A program made the position numbers and the translations under genes. DNA of 64,000 bases from Cenococcum geophilum 1.58. Its lineage: Eukaryota > Ascomycota > Dothideomycetes > Gloniales > Gloniaceae. Where the stretch lies: contig KV748238.1 of the NCBI GenBank assembly GCA_001692895.1, positions 558,001 through 622,000 of the forward strand, written 5' to 3'. The notes beneath the pieces were generated by a model that worked only from the letters and a program-made list of their open reading frames with translations, was not told where the DNA came from and ran no database searches. Position 1 is the stretch's first letter. Every line of letters starts with the position of its first letter. Shown here piece by piece: positions 1 to 11,341 of the stretch.

Positions 1-3
1 AGG

Positions 4-45
4 CTAGTAGTAGTATAGGGGCGCAACACCCTATACTACTGCTAG
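4..45. repeat. Perfect-loop inverted repeat (hairpin)
   Basis: Two 17-base arms (4-20 and 29-45) are complementary apart from one G-T pair, around an 8-base loop (21-28). The core arms are AGTAGTATAGGG and CCCTATACTACT. It lies in the GC-richer, non-RIPped start of the window and is not in a recognisable gene. It could be a transposon end or a transcript hairpin; the flank is cut off by the window, so I cannot tell. Confidence 0.7.
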
Positions 46-224
46 TTCCCGTTTCGCGTTGCCTGTAAGAGTCTCCTTATAACAGGCCGACCGTGTCTTG
101 TAGGAGGGGTTGTAGATGCTCGGTCCCGCGCCAGGCGACCTACTCTGCCCTCTCCTACTAACTAAGCTTGTGTCCCCCCTCCTTATAAGCTGGCCTGTGT
201 CTCTAACTTATCGAGTCCTTGTAC

Positions 225-492
225 GACTGGCCTGTGTTTCCTTAGAGCCTTCCCCATATGTATGCGCAGGTTGCGTGCACCACGCCTATTAAGACCCTCC
301 TGTGAGTCACCTGGTCGTCGAGCGCCATGGGGCCGTCGAAGCTGGCCTATGTTTCCGCTGCCTAGAGCTTTGCCCGTGTTTCCACCTCGTTAAGCCGTCT
401 GGTCGCCGTCGCGTCGCTATCGCGTCGCTGTCGCGTCTGTCGTCCAGGTCGCGCGCACTACGCCTATTAAGACCCTCTTCTAAGTCACCTGG
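225..492. repeat. Degenerate duplicated block in GC-richer non-coding DNA
   Basis: The 42 bases at 273-314 recur at 451-492 with five differences, mostly transitions. Upstream of each lies a related piece beginning GGCCTGTGTTTCC (225) or GGCCTATGTTTCC (343) and followed by TAGAGC. The second unit carries extra CGTCGC-rich sequence (about 408-440), so the units differ in length. The block reads as an imperfect tandem duplication. No coding frame is convincing on either strand. Confidence 0.6.
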
Positions 493-525
493 GTGTTGTA
501 TACCAGATAGGCCCTCGTAGAGGGG

Positions 526-631
526 CCTTAACGAGTTTTTTAGGCAGGGCCCTAACAAGTTCTTCGCGGTGGCCTTAGGGCCTTAATAAGTTTTGTACAA
601 TTCTGCGACGCGTTAACCTTAACAAGTTCTT
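526..631. repeat. Four short repeats of the CCTTAACAAGTTCTT type
   Basis: Related 14-15 base words start at 526, 551, 581 and 617, spaced 25 to 36 bases apart, and differ mainly by C/T and A/G changes. This looks like a decayed minisatellite of about 30 bp. Nothing around it looks coding. Confidence 0.5.
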
Positions 632-760
632 ATAAAAAGAGGTTCCCTACGCCCTTGCCGTGTCCCTATGGTTTCAGAGCTAGTGTAAGCCCAAGGGTGT
701 CCTGTTATACGACTAGGACGCGTCTATATCGACTGGCTAGGTAATAAGGCCAGTTTCGGG

Positions 761-777
761 CCTGGCTACGAGCCAGG
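761..777. repeat. Short perfect hairpin
   Basis: CCTGGCT (761-767) and AGCCAGG (771-777) form a 7-bp stem with a 3-base loop. It lies among other GC-rich, partly self-complementary words at 730-780. Its function is unknown and a chance origin is possible. Confidence 0.4.
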
Positions 778-801
778 TAGTCGTATATTGGGTGGTTTTC
801 G

Positions 802-939
802 TATCCCAGTTTCCCTTAATGGCCCCCCTAGATAGTAGAGCAGGAGCCTCAGGCCGGGGCAGTAGGACTCCTGGTGTTGTTGAGGGCGATGCTTTACTTA
901 ACCTAAATTATAATAAAAATATATTTATATCCCAGTTTC
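802..939 (+). mobile_element. Possible short retroposon flanked by a 12-bp direct repeat
   Basis: TATCCCAGTTTC occurs at 802-813 and again, exactly, at 928-939. The roughly 114 bases between them start GC-rich and finish in an A-rich run (about 905-927). A direct duplication plus an A-rich 3' end is the usual look of target-primed reverse transcription, so this may be a SINE-like element or a heavily 5'-truncated LINE. There is a weak resemblance to a tRNA A box near 857-868 but no credible B box, so a tRNA origin is not supported. The segment also sits on the change from GC-richer to AT-rich DNA. Confidence 0.4.
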
Positions 940-3439
940 TAAATTTATTATTTTTATTTTTAGAATATATTCTATAAATAAAATCTAGATCTTGGTTAAT
1001 GGATTTAGAATATAGTTTTTTAAATAACTTAACTTTATATATATATCTGCCAGCTAAGCCGTTTTTACTAATTTCTTTATAAAGCTCTTTTACTCCCTTA
1101 CTTACTTATAAGGCTCCCTTACTCTATTATAAAGCCTCCTTATTTCTATATAGTTGTTTAGGAAAAATATATATCTTTATCTTTATAAGAAGCCCCCTAA
1201 ACTTTCTTAGACTACGACGCCTATACCCTAGACATAGAAGATACTACCTTATATAATTAACTAACTGGGTATTTAACTAAGGGGACGAAAATCGGTATAC
1301 CGATTATTAATTACCTCTAGCGTATTAAAGTGTTCCTTAGGAAAGCCTAGCTAAGTTTAACTTTAACTAATCTTAAGTCGATATAGACGAAGAAGATTTT
1401 GTTAAATTAGAGCGGCTGTATAATTTAGCTAAGGTACCTATTAATTAAGGTATTTAGTAAGCTAAAATTTAAGTAACGTAGTTAAGGTGTACTATAAAAT
1501 TAACTTAATAGTAGCTAGAATATTCTTATATTACTCTAGGTAGTAAGATAAAATTAATATATCTAAGAGTGGGAATTATAAAGAAATCCTTTTTCTTTAA
1601 TTACCCACTAATATGGGTAATGTACTGTTTCTATAGCTTAGGACAGGTTTTAGATAGCCGCACTATAGCAATTAATTGTCCTATATCCTTAAGGCAAGGC
1701 TAGTAGCGATGGTTGTAATAATGTGTATATAAAAAAAACCTAAGCTTTTAGGCGTTCCTAAAGTTAATCTAGCGTAACTTTTATAGGGCTCTTTTATATG
1801 CCCGTTTAGTTAGTAAGTAAGGATTATAAAAGGCGCCTATAAGTCTGTATAAGGCGCAAGCCTTAAATAAATATATATTTGGTATTGTATATTTTTATTA
1901 AAGGCTATATACTAAATCCATTTTAATAATAGAAGCAAGTATGGCTAAAATAATTATATTATTATATCTTAATATGCGACTAATATATTAGATGCAAGAC
2001 AGCTATTAGGAGTAGTATATATAGATTTAGCAAGATATTAATAACTAATGATACTAAAAGTCTTTATTGAGTGGCGTTAAGCCTAGTGTATACTAATCTC
2101 CTTATATTGCAATTGTTTCTATCCTATTTCGCATATAGTAAAAATCTTAGCATATACTATCTTTTAAAAAAGAGTAAGAAAACCGCAAAGGGCCTATAAG
2201 AGCAGTTTGGCTATTATCCGACCTTTTATAGTAGGAGGGATAAGAGGGTAATAAACCGGTTAGGGTGATAGAAGGTATTCACGTTATAATTTGCTAGGGT
2301 CTTCTCTAGCTAATGTAGGTAATTTAAAACTTTAGCTAGTTAGTAATAAATCGGATATACTATAAGGAGAAGTTCACTATTATAAAAGGGATATTATAGT
2401 CCTTATAAGTAGCTACTAGTAATATATACGCTAGGATAGGGAGTACTATAATGGCGTTTATAAGGACTATTATGGTAAGCCTTTAAATAGGGTTATCACG
2501 CTCTATAGTAAATAAATTAAGTAATTCTTAGCAATAGGAGCCTTAATAGTTTATAAAATCAGGCTGCTTTCTAATACGGCTTTTAAGGAGAATTAAATAT
2601 ACGCAGGTAATAAAGATCTCTTTAAGGCTAATAAGGCCAACCTCTAATATAAACTAAAAGTGGGAACTCTCTAAGAGGGATATATGGCCTACTTTAGCAA
2701 CTAAACTGTAGGTATAGGTTAGTGGGAAAGGTTAAGAGAGTATATAGGGAGAACCTATAGTTTAAAGAGTGCTATTCTTAATAAGAATACTACTACCCTA
2801 ACCCCCGTAAAAATTGGCTTGCTACTATTAACTTTAAAAAAATTATTATTTAGCGACGTATACTATATTTATTAGCTTTACCCCTCTATAAATTTACTTT
2901 ATAAATTACTTTAATAATTAGAGGAATAGTTATAAACCCGCATAAAATAATAAGCGGTAATCTTGCGTTAGCTATAATAGGATATTAGTTCTGTTTCTGG
3001 CCTAAAAATTAACTATAGTTTAATATATAGTGTATATAATCCCAAAATATATTAATAATAACTAAAATAATAGCAGAAATAAATTGGGATAATGAGAGGA
3101 GGGCTGCTAGTACTAAAGTTTGTTATATTACTTTTTGTTTTTTATTATAAAAATAAAAATAGAAGTAAAAACTTAGGCAGATAAATATATAAGTAGTTAA
3201 GATATACTAAAGGAGAGTTGTTAATTTTATTATAATAGCGGTGAAGAAGAGTATCTATATAAATAAATGAGGGCCGCGATATATATATATACGTACGCGG
3301 CTAGCATACTTTTAGGATACAGTTTTGCTTTATTTTACTCCTTTACTTAGCGCTTAAACTAGATATAGTCAGCTTTAAATAATATTTAGTTAGTCCTCTA
3401 TAATAAACCTTAGTGGCCTAATTAAAGAGTATCGCATTT

Positions 3440-3636
3440 TAGGGCGTCTTATTTTTGGCCTAGATGCTTATACTCTAAAATTCTTATAGTTAGGAGCTCG
3501 AACTTTAGATTACTTTTAGGCCGGAGCCTATGCTTTAGGGTTACTTTCTATTTAGGCGCCTGTACTTTATAGCGTTACTTTTTATCTAGGCGCCTATACT
3601 TTATAGCGTCTTATTTTTAATTCTAGTGCCTATACG
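3440..3636. repeat. Imperfect ~30-34 bp tandem repeat
   Basis: About six degenerate units follow one another. The clearest two contain TCTAGGCGCCTATACTTTA and TTTAGGCGCCTGTACTTTA (about 3545-3610), and neighbouring units are more diverged. It reads as a minisatellite in otherwise unassigned AT-rich DNA. Confidence 0.5.
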
Positions 3637-4703
3637 CGCTGGGGAGAAAAGTATAAGGAAGAAAGCAAGGTGGGAGCGAATATAGAAAATTAAAGATTAG
3701 GTATAGAAAAGTCAAGCTAACCTAATATAGCTCGGACTAAGGCTTTGTAGGGCTTAGTTAAATACCAAGCTATAATAACTAGTTTTAATTTGTTCTATAA
3801 TATATAAGGCTTTAATATAATAGGGCTTCTGAGAGCGGGTTTTCTAGGGTTAGTTATATATATAATTATATGGCTGGTCCTAAAATAAGCTAAACCTAAT
3901 ATACTAAATATAGATAGTTAACCTCTTTTTATAGCGGTTAATTAACCTATTTTCTAAAATTAGGATCTTATTTCTTAAAACTAGATCTAGTTTTTAGGAT
4001 CGCGCCCTTTTTATAGTAGTTAATTGGCTGTCTCCTACGGCTAGGTTTAGTTTTAGGATTACAATTTAAGCTAGGGTAAAAATAGCCCTGTGCTTACTCT
4101 TCTAAGACTATTAAGCCGCTTAGCTTAACCGCTATACCTTTTTAGCCGTATTTGGTGTGTTTGGCTTAGTAGATATTTCTAATAGTTAATTAGCCCATTC
4201 CCGAAAATAGACTTAGGATATAGTCTTTAGAATTAAAATGTAGTCTTTAGAATTAGACCCAGTTTTTAGAATAAGATTTAGTTTTTAGAGCCGTAACTTA
4301 GGCTAATATTAAGGGATATATCCTATATTTACTCTTAACATTCCTATCTTATTAATATAAAATTTAGTTAACCTATATGCTAGTTATCCTATAAAAACAC
4401 TAGAGAGCTACTAAGCTATTAATTATTTATTACAGTTATATATCTAAACTAAAGATTACTATTAAGGTTAAAGTGAGCCGTAAATAGGAATTTTTAAAAG
4501 TAAAAGGGGACCTTCTTAGAAAAGGCCAATAGATTAAAGTAACACTTTAACGTAGATTGCTATATCCTTATATGGCGCAATAGTCGATTTTATATTTATA
4601 TATCTATAGATTAATTTTTATAGCCTCTAAACCTATAAGACCTAATAGGCCCTCTTTTCTTTATTACTATATAGAATATACTAACTATTTTAAAGGAAAA
4701 ATT

Positions 4704-4760
4704 CTATCCTGTTCTAGTTAAGAAGACTTTAGTACATTTTAACTAGGTTAAACAGGATAG
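4704..4760. repeat. Inverted repeat, 10-bp arms
   Basis: CTATCCTGTT (4704-4713) pairs with AACAGGATAG (4751-4760), and a nearby CTAG occurs inside each arm. It lies about 220 bp left of the Fot1 insertion. Its origin is unknown. Confidence 0.35.
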
Positions 4761-4976
4761 GTTAATAAAGGTTAATTCTAAGACATCTAGATTAGAAAGC
4801 AATAACCTTAAGGACTAAGTAAGTTATAGGGCGGCTGACTTATTACTGCTAAGCATATAAAGGTAGAGGACTTATTAAGCTTACTATAAGCGAGTCTCCA
4901 ACTTTAATCCAATATGTAAGAATTTGTTTATTTATATATAGATAATAACGAGAGATTCTTAATATGGAAGCAACTA

Positions 4977-5047
4977 ACGTCTTAGCCACCTAGACGAGAC
5001 AGCTACCTACCCGAGACAGTGCACGGACCTCCTACAAAAATCAAAAT
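4977..5047 (+). repeat. Fot1 left terminal inverted repeat
   Basis: Pairs with 6919-6989 over about 71 bases. The outer 23 bases are identical to the partner, followed by a diverged stretch and then the shared GACAGTGCACGGACCTCCTAC block. The outer end borders the TA target duplication. Confidence 0.9.
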
Positions 5048-5114
5048 CAATTTAATACCAAAATCGACCCCAAAATTAACCCCAAAGTCAACCTAAATCT
5101 ACCCTATTATATAA

Positions 5115-6888
5115 ATACACTATAATCCATTGGTAGTTCCTTCTAAACTTCTTTGTAAAGGTAATAAACCCCCTATAATGCAGCCTTTCTTTCCTTTACC
5201 CTCTTCTCTTCCTGTTCCTTTTAAAGCTTTTTGTTGTTCTTCTTCTGTGCCTCTGCTACTAATAAAACTTATACCTTCCTATAGGCAGCTCTTGTCTTAC
5301 TAATACGCTCCTTCTTCTGTCTTTTAAGAAGCTCCTAATTTATTCGCTTAAGGATTATATTATTAGCTACTGTACTTAATATAAACTGCCGAATATTATA
5401 TATAACTTAAAAACGTAGGGGTGATGCACCTTATAAGAGCTGCCTAAATATTTTAGTAAGTCTCTCCTCTATAGAAGGAGACACGGGTATATTAAATTTA
5501 TGGCTATTCTTGTCTGTAAAGCTTATATAGGAAGGAGTTATTAACTAAATCTTTTTTAAAATAACTAAAGGGTTAAACGGTAAAAGGCCAGTTGCCCGCC
5601 ATGCACTTACTATATTAGTTAATAATATAGCTTCGTCTTGTATAGCTTAGTAATACTTAAGGAACGTAGGCTTAGTAATATTAATAGCTCTATAAAAGGC
5701 GAAGTTGTAAAGGCGTTTTTAATAGGCTTTTAATAAGGAGCTAAATATGCTAACATCTAGGGGTTAAAGTAGGTGTGTTAAATGAGGTAGTAGACAGAGA
5801 GGGATAATCTTATAAGCCTTGCAATACTTAATAAATTGCATTAATACGTGGCTCTTATATCCGTTAAGAATTAATAAGCAATAGGTTCCTTAAAGGCGTG
5901 GCTCTGTATACTGGTTAAAGTGTTTTAACTAATTAACTACAATGTCCGAATTTGTCTACCCTAAATCGCTTACTTAAATTACTGTCTCGCGATTAAGTCC
6001 AGGTAATATCTAAGATCGTTGCATTTGCTTTCCTTAAAAGATAAGGTAGGGAGGTAATCGATATTGACCTCCTAATTGACCTCCTAATTGACCTCCTGAT
6101 TAACTTCCTAATTAACCTCCTAATTGACTTCCTAATTGACCTCTTAATCGACTTCCTAATTGACCTCCTAAGTAACCTCTTAATCGACTTCCTAATTGAC
6201 CTCCTAATTAACTTCCTAATTAACCTCCTAATTGACTTCCTAATTGGCCTCCTAATATGCACTTAATAATAAACACCTAATTGCGATTGCCCGGCTCTAT
6301 AATAAAGGCTTAAGCCTTTAATTAAGGAATAAGCTCCTTAACCTTATTGCCTAACCTTATTGCAATTCCTTTCTTATCCATATTGTATTAATTGCCTAGG
6401 GGAATTACGTACTTAGTAATAGTAGCTTTATAGAGATTAAACCACTCTTTAATAATCTCTGGATCCTTAGTATCCTTTTGCTTTTAATTAAGGCCTTAGG
6501 TAAATTAAGCTTTAAGCTCTAGGTATCGGGTAAAGAAGTTTTTATACTAGTGTTAGCTAAGCTCTAGAGGACGCTTCTTTGCAGTAAAGATACTTTTAGC
6601 TATAGATTTAAGGTATTAAATTTAAGGTAGCTAACCCCAGGCTCCCATTATATTGATCCATTTAACTAGGGAGTCCTCCTTAATAACTGAGAGCTTTTAA
6701 AGCTTTTGGTGATACTCCTTGCTTAATTAGCGGCCGTTACGATGATAGTAAATAGAAGAAGGTAATAGATCGTATATTCGGGTAAGCAAACGGCTAGATT
6801 GATTAGGATTGGCTTCTAATAATTAAAGAACTATTTGCATTCAATCTTCTTGGCCAAGTAATAGTAATTAGGGGGTAGTAGAGGACAT
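5115..6888 (-). pseudogene. Fot1/pogo DDE transposase, broken by stops
   Basis: The transposase would cut the element at its inverted repeats and paste it at TA. The start ATG is at 6888, 31 bp inside the right inverted repeat. In order on the minus strand there is an N-terminal helix-turn-helix region with IYDLLPSSIYYHRNGR and a CENP-B/Tc5-type segment near VKWINIMGAWG (about 6640-6800). The DDE core follows: first Asp in YNMDKKGI (~6380), then IIEPGNRN (~6300), LPPYLIF (~6050), LILNGYKSH where the second catalytic Asp reads Asn (~5860), IIPLCLLPHLTH, PLDVSIFSSL with the third Asp (~5755), and WRATGLLPFNP near the C-terminus (~5590). Numerous TAG/TAA codons stand where Gln or Trp is expected. 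A 192-bp tandem repeat interrupts the core in frame. The C-terminal end is only approximate. The family call is secure, and the copy cannot be functional. Confidence 0.9.
6064..6255. repeat. 12-bp minisatellite, 16 units, inside the Fot1 transposase
   Basis: Sixteen head-to-tail variants of TTGACCTCCTAA, total 192 bp. In the transposase frame (minus strand) the unit TTAGGAGGTCAA reads Leu-Gly-Gly-Gln, and 192 is divisible by three, so the array is in frame. It lies between KCI and the LPPYLIF motif of the DDE core, where pogo relatives normally have only a short loop. Read one frame over, the same DNA gives an Arg/Lys/Ile-rich open frame (5993-6262), which is a shadow. Confidence 0.9.
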
Positions 6889-6918
6889 AGTGGTGATATA
6901 GTAGAGGAGTATTTTGAT

Positions 6919-6989
6919 GTTTTGATTTTCGTAGGAGGTCCGTGCACTGTCTTAAGTGGGAGGCTATCTCGTCTAGGTGGCTAAGACGT
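6919..6989 (-). repeat. Fot1 right terminal inverted repeat
   Basis: Reverse complement of the left repeat, ending CTAAGACGT at 6989 next to the TA at 6990-6991. Confidence 0.9.
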
Positions 6990-6991
6990 TA

Positions 6992-9900
6992 TATAGAAAC
7001 AAAATACCAAGCTAAGGAAATCCTAATTAACGTCTTAATTCTGAATAAATGCTAAAAGAAATAAATGTAATTGCGAAAGTCTTTCCTTATAAGAAATTTA
7101 TCATTCCTTAGACTTCTTAAAACCTCTATCTCCAGTATAAACCGCCTTTTTTTTGCGTATCCTTCTCCTTAATAGCTTTTTTAATAAATCCTTTAACGCC
7201 CTCTTAACTATCTCTATTATAATATCTTTAGGCGGATTATATATTTTAGTATAATAATAGAGGAAATAAGGGTTCTTAGTATAGTATATTATAAGTCTCT
7301 CTTGCGGTATATCTATGACTAAAACCTAAGTAGGGTGCTAGTATATTACTACGATAGGGCCAAACATAGATATAATTGCTTTATAACTGGGGCATTAAAG
7401 ACGTCTCTAGTTCTCTATTATATAATAAAAAGGCAACTATAAGACGAGATATTTTAGTTATCCACGCGAAATCGTAGTATTAGATATTGTTAATACTTTA
7501 GATAGGGGAGATATAACTTTAAGAAAGGTTATGAGATTAGCTAAGCTATTCTCTACTTACTTATTAGTATTGCTAAATAAATATAGGGGTCTTATAAATA
7601 TACCTAGAGTTATCGGCGAAATACGTTTAAAAATCGCGGCTATATCTGCTGGTTAAGGCAAGTCTATCTTAGCCTCGCTATAGTCCTTTATTAGCTTAGG
7701 TAAGCCTATTTTATCTTTACTATAGCCTTCTAATCCCCTAAAATAATTAAGGTATATTTTTTATATACCTCCCTAAACCGTATCCTCTTATATACCGCCC
7801 TTTATATTATTATCGTTTTTGTAAGATTTGACTTTATTAGGTATTTAAATAGGCGTATAAGGTATCTGTTTTTACATAGGGTTAGAAAGCTGTAATTATT
7901 TCTTCTCCCTACTAGCAGATGCTGTGTCTTTGTTGTTAATGCAATTTTAAGATTTAAGGTTTCTAGTAGGTTAATAATTAGGTATATTATCTCCGGGACA
8001 GTAATAAATAGTGATTTTTTCCTAATTAAGGACCTATAGGTTATATTAGCAACGTACCTAAGCTTAGTTAAGGTAATATATATAATATCTAGTATTCTTA
8101 TAAGGGCGGTAAGGGATATATAGTTAAGAGGTCAAATTTAAAGGTAAGTTGAATTAATGGTATATAAAAACTAGGAGTATAACGTTTATATTCTATTTCT
8201 CTTCTAGGGCGAAGTTAGGATAGAAGGTAGAAGGGAAAGACGGAGTATACTAGCCGCCTTCTCCCACTTTATGTAGTGTCTATAGTATAATATTTAGTAG
8301 CTATAATTACTCTTAGCTTACGTATTGTCTGCGCCCGAAACTATAGGCGCCTAGAGTGATCTATAAGTAAGGCATTATTAGGAAGTAGCTATTAGCTAAG
8401 CTATTACTAAATACAAATAACTAACAATCCCTAATAGACGCCGCATGCCTTAATAGGGTTTAGTGGAATTTATATAAAGTTATAAACTAGAACTAGAAGG
8501 TAATAATAATCCCCTAATAACGCCTCCCTTGGTAAGATTAGTATTATATAATTTACTTTTAACGCCCGTCCTTTACGGAGCAAGACACTACTTAAGTAGT
8601 AAACTTACCCCAGCTAGTTAATCTTGTATATTAACTCCCTATCTATAGTAAAGGAGCTATTAGTGCGCTGCTAGGAGGCTTAATTAGCATCCTAGCTAAG
8701 CCCTTTATAATGCCCCGCCTTATATAGGCGGTATAATAACTTTTACTAGTCTACCTTGCGCTAAGGGAGGACTTATATTTAAGGCGCTAAGTAGCTAATA
8801 TAGAGGTCTATAGGCTAGCTCTATATCCTAATAACATTAACCACGATTTCTTTTTAAGTGGTATTCCGTAACCCTAAGTACTTATAAATATAGCGTCCCT
8901 AAATTATTAGCTAGTAAGTAGGCGTTTATAAATAGAGAAATTAGCTTTAAAGATGGTAACGGTAATATAGAGGCGTTAACTAGTTAGGAGAGTAACTCTA
9001 GTAATAAGGATTAAGAATAGGACGTAGAGACATTATATAGCGGAGAAAATTGTTTTAGTACTAAAGGTTAAGAAATATGGGTAGATAGTAATAAAGAGAT
9101 ATTAAGTAATAAGGCTATATAGGCAATAATTAAATATAGTAGCCTTAGCTTTATAGTCTTAAATCTATAAGTATAGAATATAAATATAAAGAAGAGTTCT
9201 AATAAAAGCTAGTAAAAGGGTTAAAACTTTAGCCTATCGCGAAATAAAACAATATTTTACTATTCTTACTAGAGTCTCTACCCGCTTAACTTATAGCGAG
9301 CTATAAAGTATTTGCGACAATCTATACCTTCCCTTAGATAAGTTTATTTACTACCTTAAAAGTAATAATAAAATGTAAATCTATGCTAGCGACCTAGGAT
9401 TTTTTATATTTCTTATAGACCTAGAATACATACCGCCTTACTAACTATTGGTCGTGTTTAAGACTACGGCCCTTATGGATTTATACCTTAAGGATATAAA
9501 TATGTTATTTTATAGTGTTTTCTTTTTATTTAAGTCGTTTCTCTACTTATTATATATAGTGGTTATTCGTCTATTCTGGTATAGTAGGGAGGGGTAGTTA
9601 GGTTACGTAAGGGGGCTTAAACTTAGAGCTATGCTTATAGGGCTGTTTATATAGGGACTTCTTTAGGTATATATAAGGGGGCTTTAAGTCGTTATAAAGT
9701 TTATAAGAGTTATTATATGGGAATTTCTTTTATGTTTCTAGATCTGGTCTTATATATTTCTTTTATTTCTAATTTTAGGATTTTTATAATATTTGCTTCT
9801 TATTAATTTAGATTTATATATAACATATAAGGCTTAAAGCAAGGCTAAAGAGGACGCTAGCGTAGAGCTTAAAATTTGCATCTATCCTTAACTTAGCTAT

Positions 9901-10936
9901 TTATTGCGGGTTCCGGATTATTAGTAAAACCATTTAGATATTTATATTAATCCGCTCCGCCTAAATCGCCTAAGGGCTAGGCAAAAAAGTTGTAGCTACG
10001 TGAAAACAGCTCCCTATAACTTCGCACCCTTATAACTCTATAACTACGCACTTAATATATATAAATAATAGCTTATTTTAAAGAATAAAGCCTATAAAAT
10101 TTTTTCTATTACTATATACTAGCTAATTTAGGTATTAATTATATTGTGAAGTAATATAAATAAAGAACCCTTACAGTAACGGTTTAGTAAGGAATTGTAT
10201 AGTCTTATATACGACTAGCTTTCCCCCCCCCCTTTAGCAAAAAATATATTCGCTACGTAGGCCCCCTTTTTTTCTATTATTCTACGAACTAACTTCTATT
10301 TTAAGGACAATGCTATCCTTTACTAGTAAAGAAGACGCTAGTAAAGCGACTAGACTTAAATACGTAATAGGGGAACGTGGTTCTACTTGCTTTAGACGCT
10401 AAGCTTAATTAGATCTACTAATTTATTACTAATTAAGTATATAAATGCGGTAAATACTCGCTATAAGGGGCGGGGCTGTTTAGCTTAAATTTAATATATA
10501 AATTTACTTTAATAAGTAAATAATATAAGACTAAAGAGCGCACTATTTAAGCTAATAAATTTCCTCCTTAATTCTGCAGACTTCTTTATTCTTAAGCTAA
10601 GCGTGCCCTTTTCCTCTTAAATGCTATAACCTTATTTCTTACCTTTGCAACCCATTTATCTCCGTAATCTAAAGTTTTATTACTACCTCTTTTAAGAGTA
10701 TGGATTTTGTTTTAAAGCCGCTTAATAATATCTCTTATCTCTTTCCAGTTACTTCTTAGGTTGTTAATCCGATTATTAACCTTCCCTATATAACTTATAA
10801 TGTAGCAGTTACATTTTTTAAAGCTGCTAACTCTTTTATTAAGTTGGCTAGACCTATAGCTAAGTTAATTAACTAAGCTACTTAGTCTCTCTATTGCCCC
10901 TAATAGAGTAAGCTAGGGGTTAGTAAGCTTTATTAA
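6992..10936. other. AT-rich RIP-degraded stretch, no gene identified
   Basis: About 3.9 kb between Fot1 and Gypsy-1. Some minus-strand stretches look protein-derived: 7090-7440 reads through few stops with DIPQERLIIYYTKNPYF, and 10560-10930 reads as a Lys/Leu/Glu-rich, coiled-coil-like segment. I cannot assign either to a family. Small features are a direct repeat of CTATAACT[T/A]CGCAC at 10014-10027 and 10038-10051, and a run of ten C at 10223-10232 that would be a G-run on the minus strand. It is probably old transposon remains. No LTR pair, terminal inverted repeat or RNA gene was seen. Confidence 0.45.
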
Positions 10937-11341
10937 TATAACGGAACCTTATAGCAGGAACTACGATGGGCTTGTTATTAGGCTAGGTGTATAGATAATA
11001 TAAATTAAAGTTAACAACGTAATAATAACTAGTGGAGTAGTTGCCTAATAGATTAACTCTAATTATATTCTAAGAATTACTACAAGGAAGGAACTATCTA
11101 GGTAGGGACTAAAGGTCATTAAATATACAACCGTACTCCTATAAAAGCCTTCTTATATATAAGGTATATAAGTTCCTCTTATTCCTTCTGTTTAATATAT
11201 AGTATATTATATAACCTTAGTTACTATTCCTTATTACATAGTTCTATTGGCTCTATTCTAGACTATACCTAAATTAACTAACTAGCTTCTTCTAACTTCT
11301 CTTCTAGTAGTTATAATATTGTACTTAAAGCGTCCGTAATA
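10937..11341 (-). repeat. Gypsy-1 3' LTR (left)
   Basis: Matches 18383-18788 closely across its length. Both contain AATAATAACTAGTGGAGTAG and GTACTTAAAGCGTCCGTAA. Being on the low-coordinate side of a minus-strand element, it is the 3' LTR. Confidence 0.93.

Larger units (their letters stand above)
940..4974. other. AT-rich RIP-degraded stretch, no gene recognised
   Basis: This stretch is about 4 kb of TA-rich sequence with stops in all frames. Partial readings such as the plus-strand run near 4470-4590 look protein-derived, but I could not match them to a family. The Fot1 element at 4977 inserted at its right edge, so sequence to the left of 4976 and to the right of 6990 was once continuous. 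The most likely identity is old transposon sequence mutated beyond recognition. I see no LTR pair, terminal inverted repeats or RNA gene in it. Confidence 0.5.
4977..6989 (-). mobile_element. Fot1/pogo-type DNA transposon, inactivated
   Basis: A 2.0-kb element with imperfect terminal inverted repeats of about 70 bp that both begin ACGTCTTAGCCACCTAGACG. It is flanked by TA on each side (4975-4976 and 6990-6991), the target duplication of the Tc1/mariner/pogo superfamily. It encodes one transposase on the minus strand, broken by many stops. Fot1 relatives are usually about 1.9-2 kb, so the length fits. Their terminal repeats are usually shorter (about 40-45 bp), so these are long. Transitions dominate the differences between the two ends, as expected from RIP. 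Confidence 0.93.

Noticed and set aside
1-120. Telomere or subtelomere signature
   Set aside because: No TTAGGG/CCCTAA-type tandem repeat is present; CCCTATA and similar words are part of local hairpins.
857-868. tRNA-type A box in the possible retroposon
   Set aside because: Weak match only, with no B box at a sensible distance and no cloverleaf.
302-977. Short open frames on both strands in the first kilobase
   Set aside because: They follow GC-rich direct repeats, have no homology that I recognise, and one runs across the presumed retroposon border.
6064-6255. CRISPR-like regularly repeated array
   Set aside because: Units are contiguous 12-bp tandem copies with no spacers, inside a transposase; the organism looks eukaryotic.
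5993-6262. 89-codon Arg/Lys/Ile-rich open frame on the minus strand
   Set aside because: It is the out-of-frame reading of the 12-bp minisatellite; the transposase frame of the same strand reads LGGQ repeats.
10223-10232. Ten-C run as the polypurine tract of another LTR element
   Set aside because: No LTR start or paired repeat could be found next to it.
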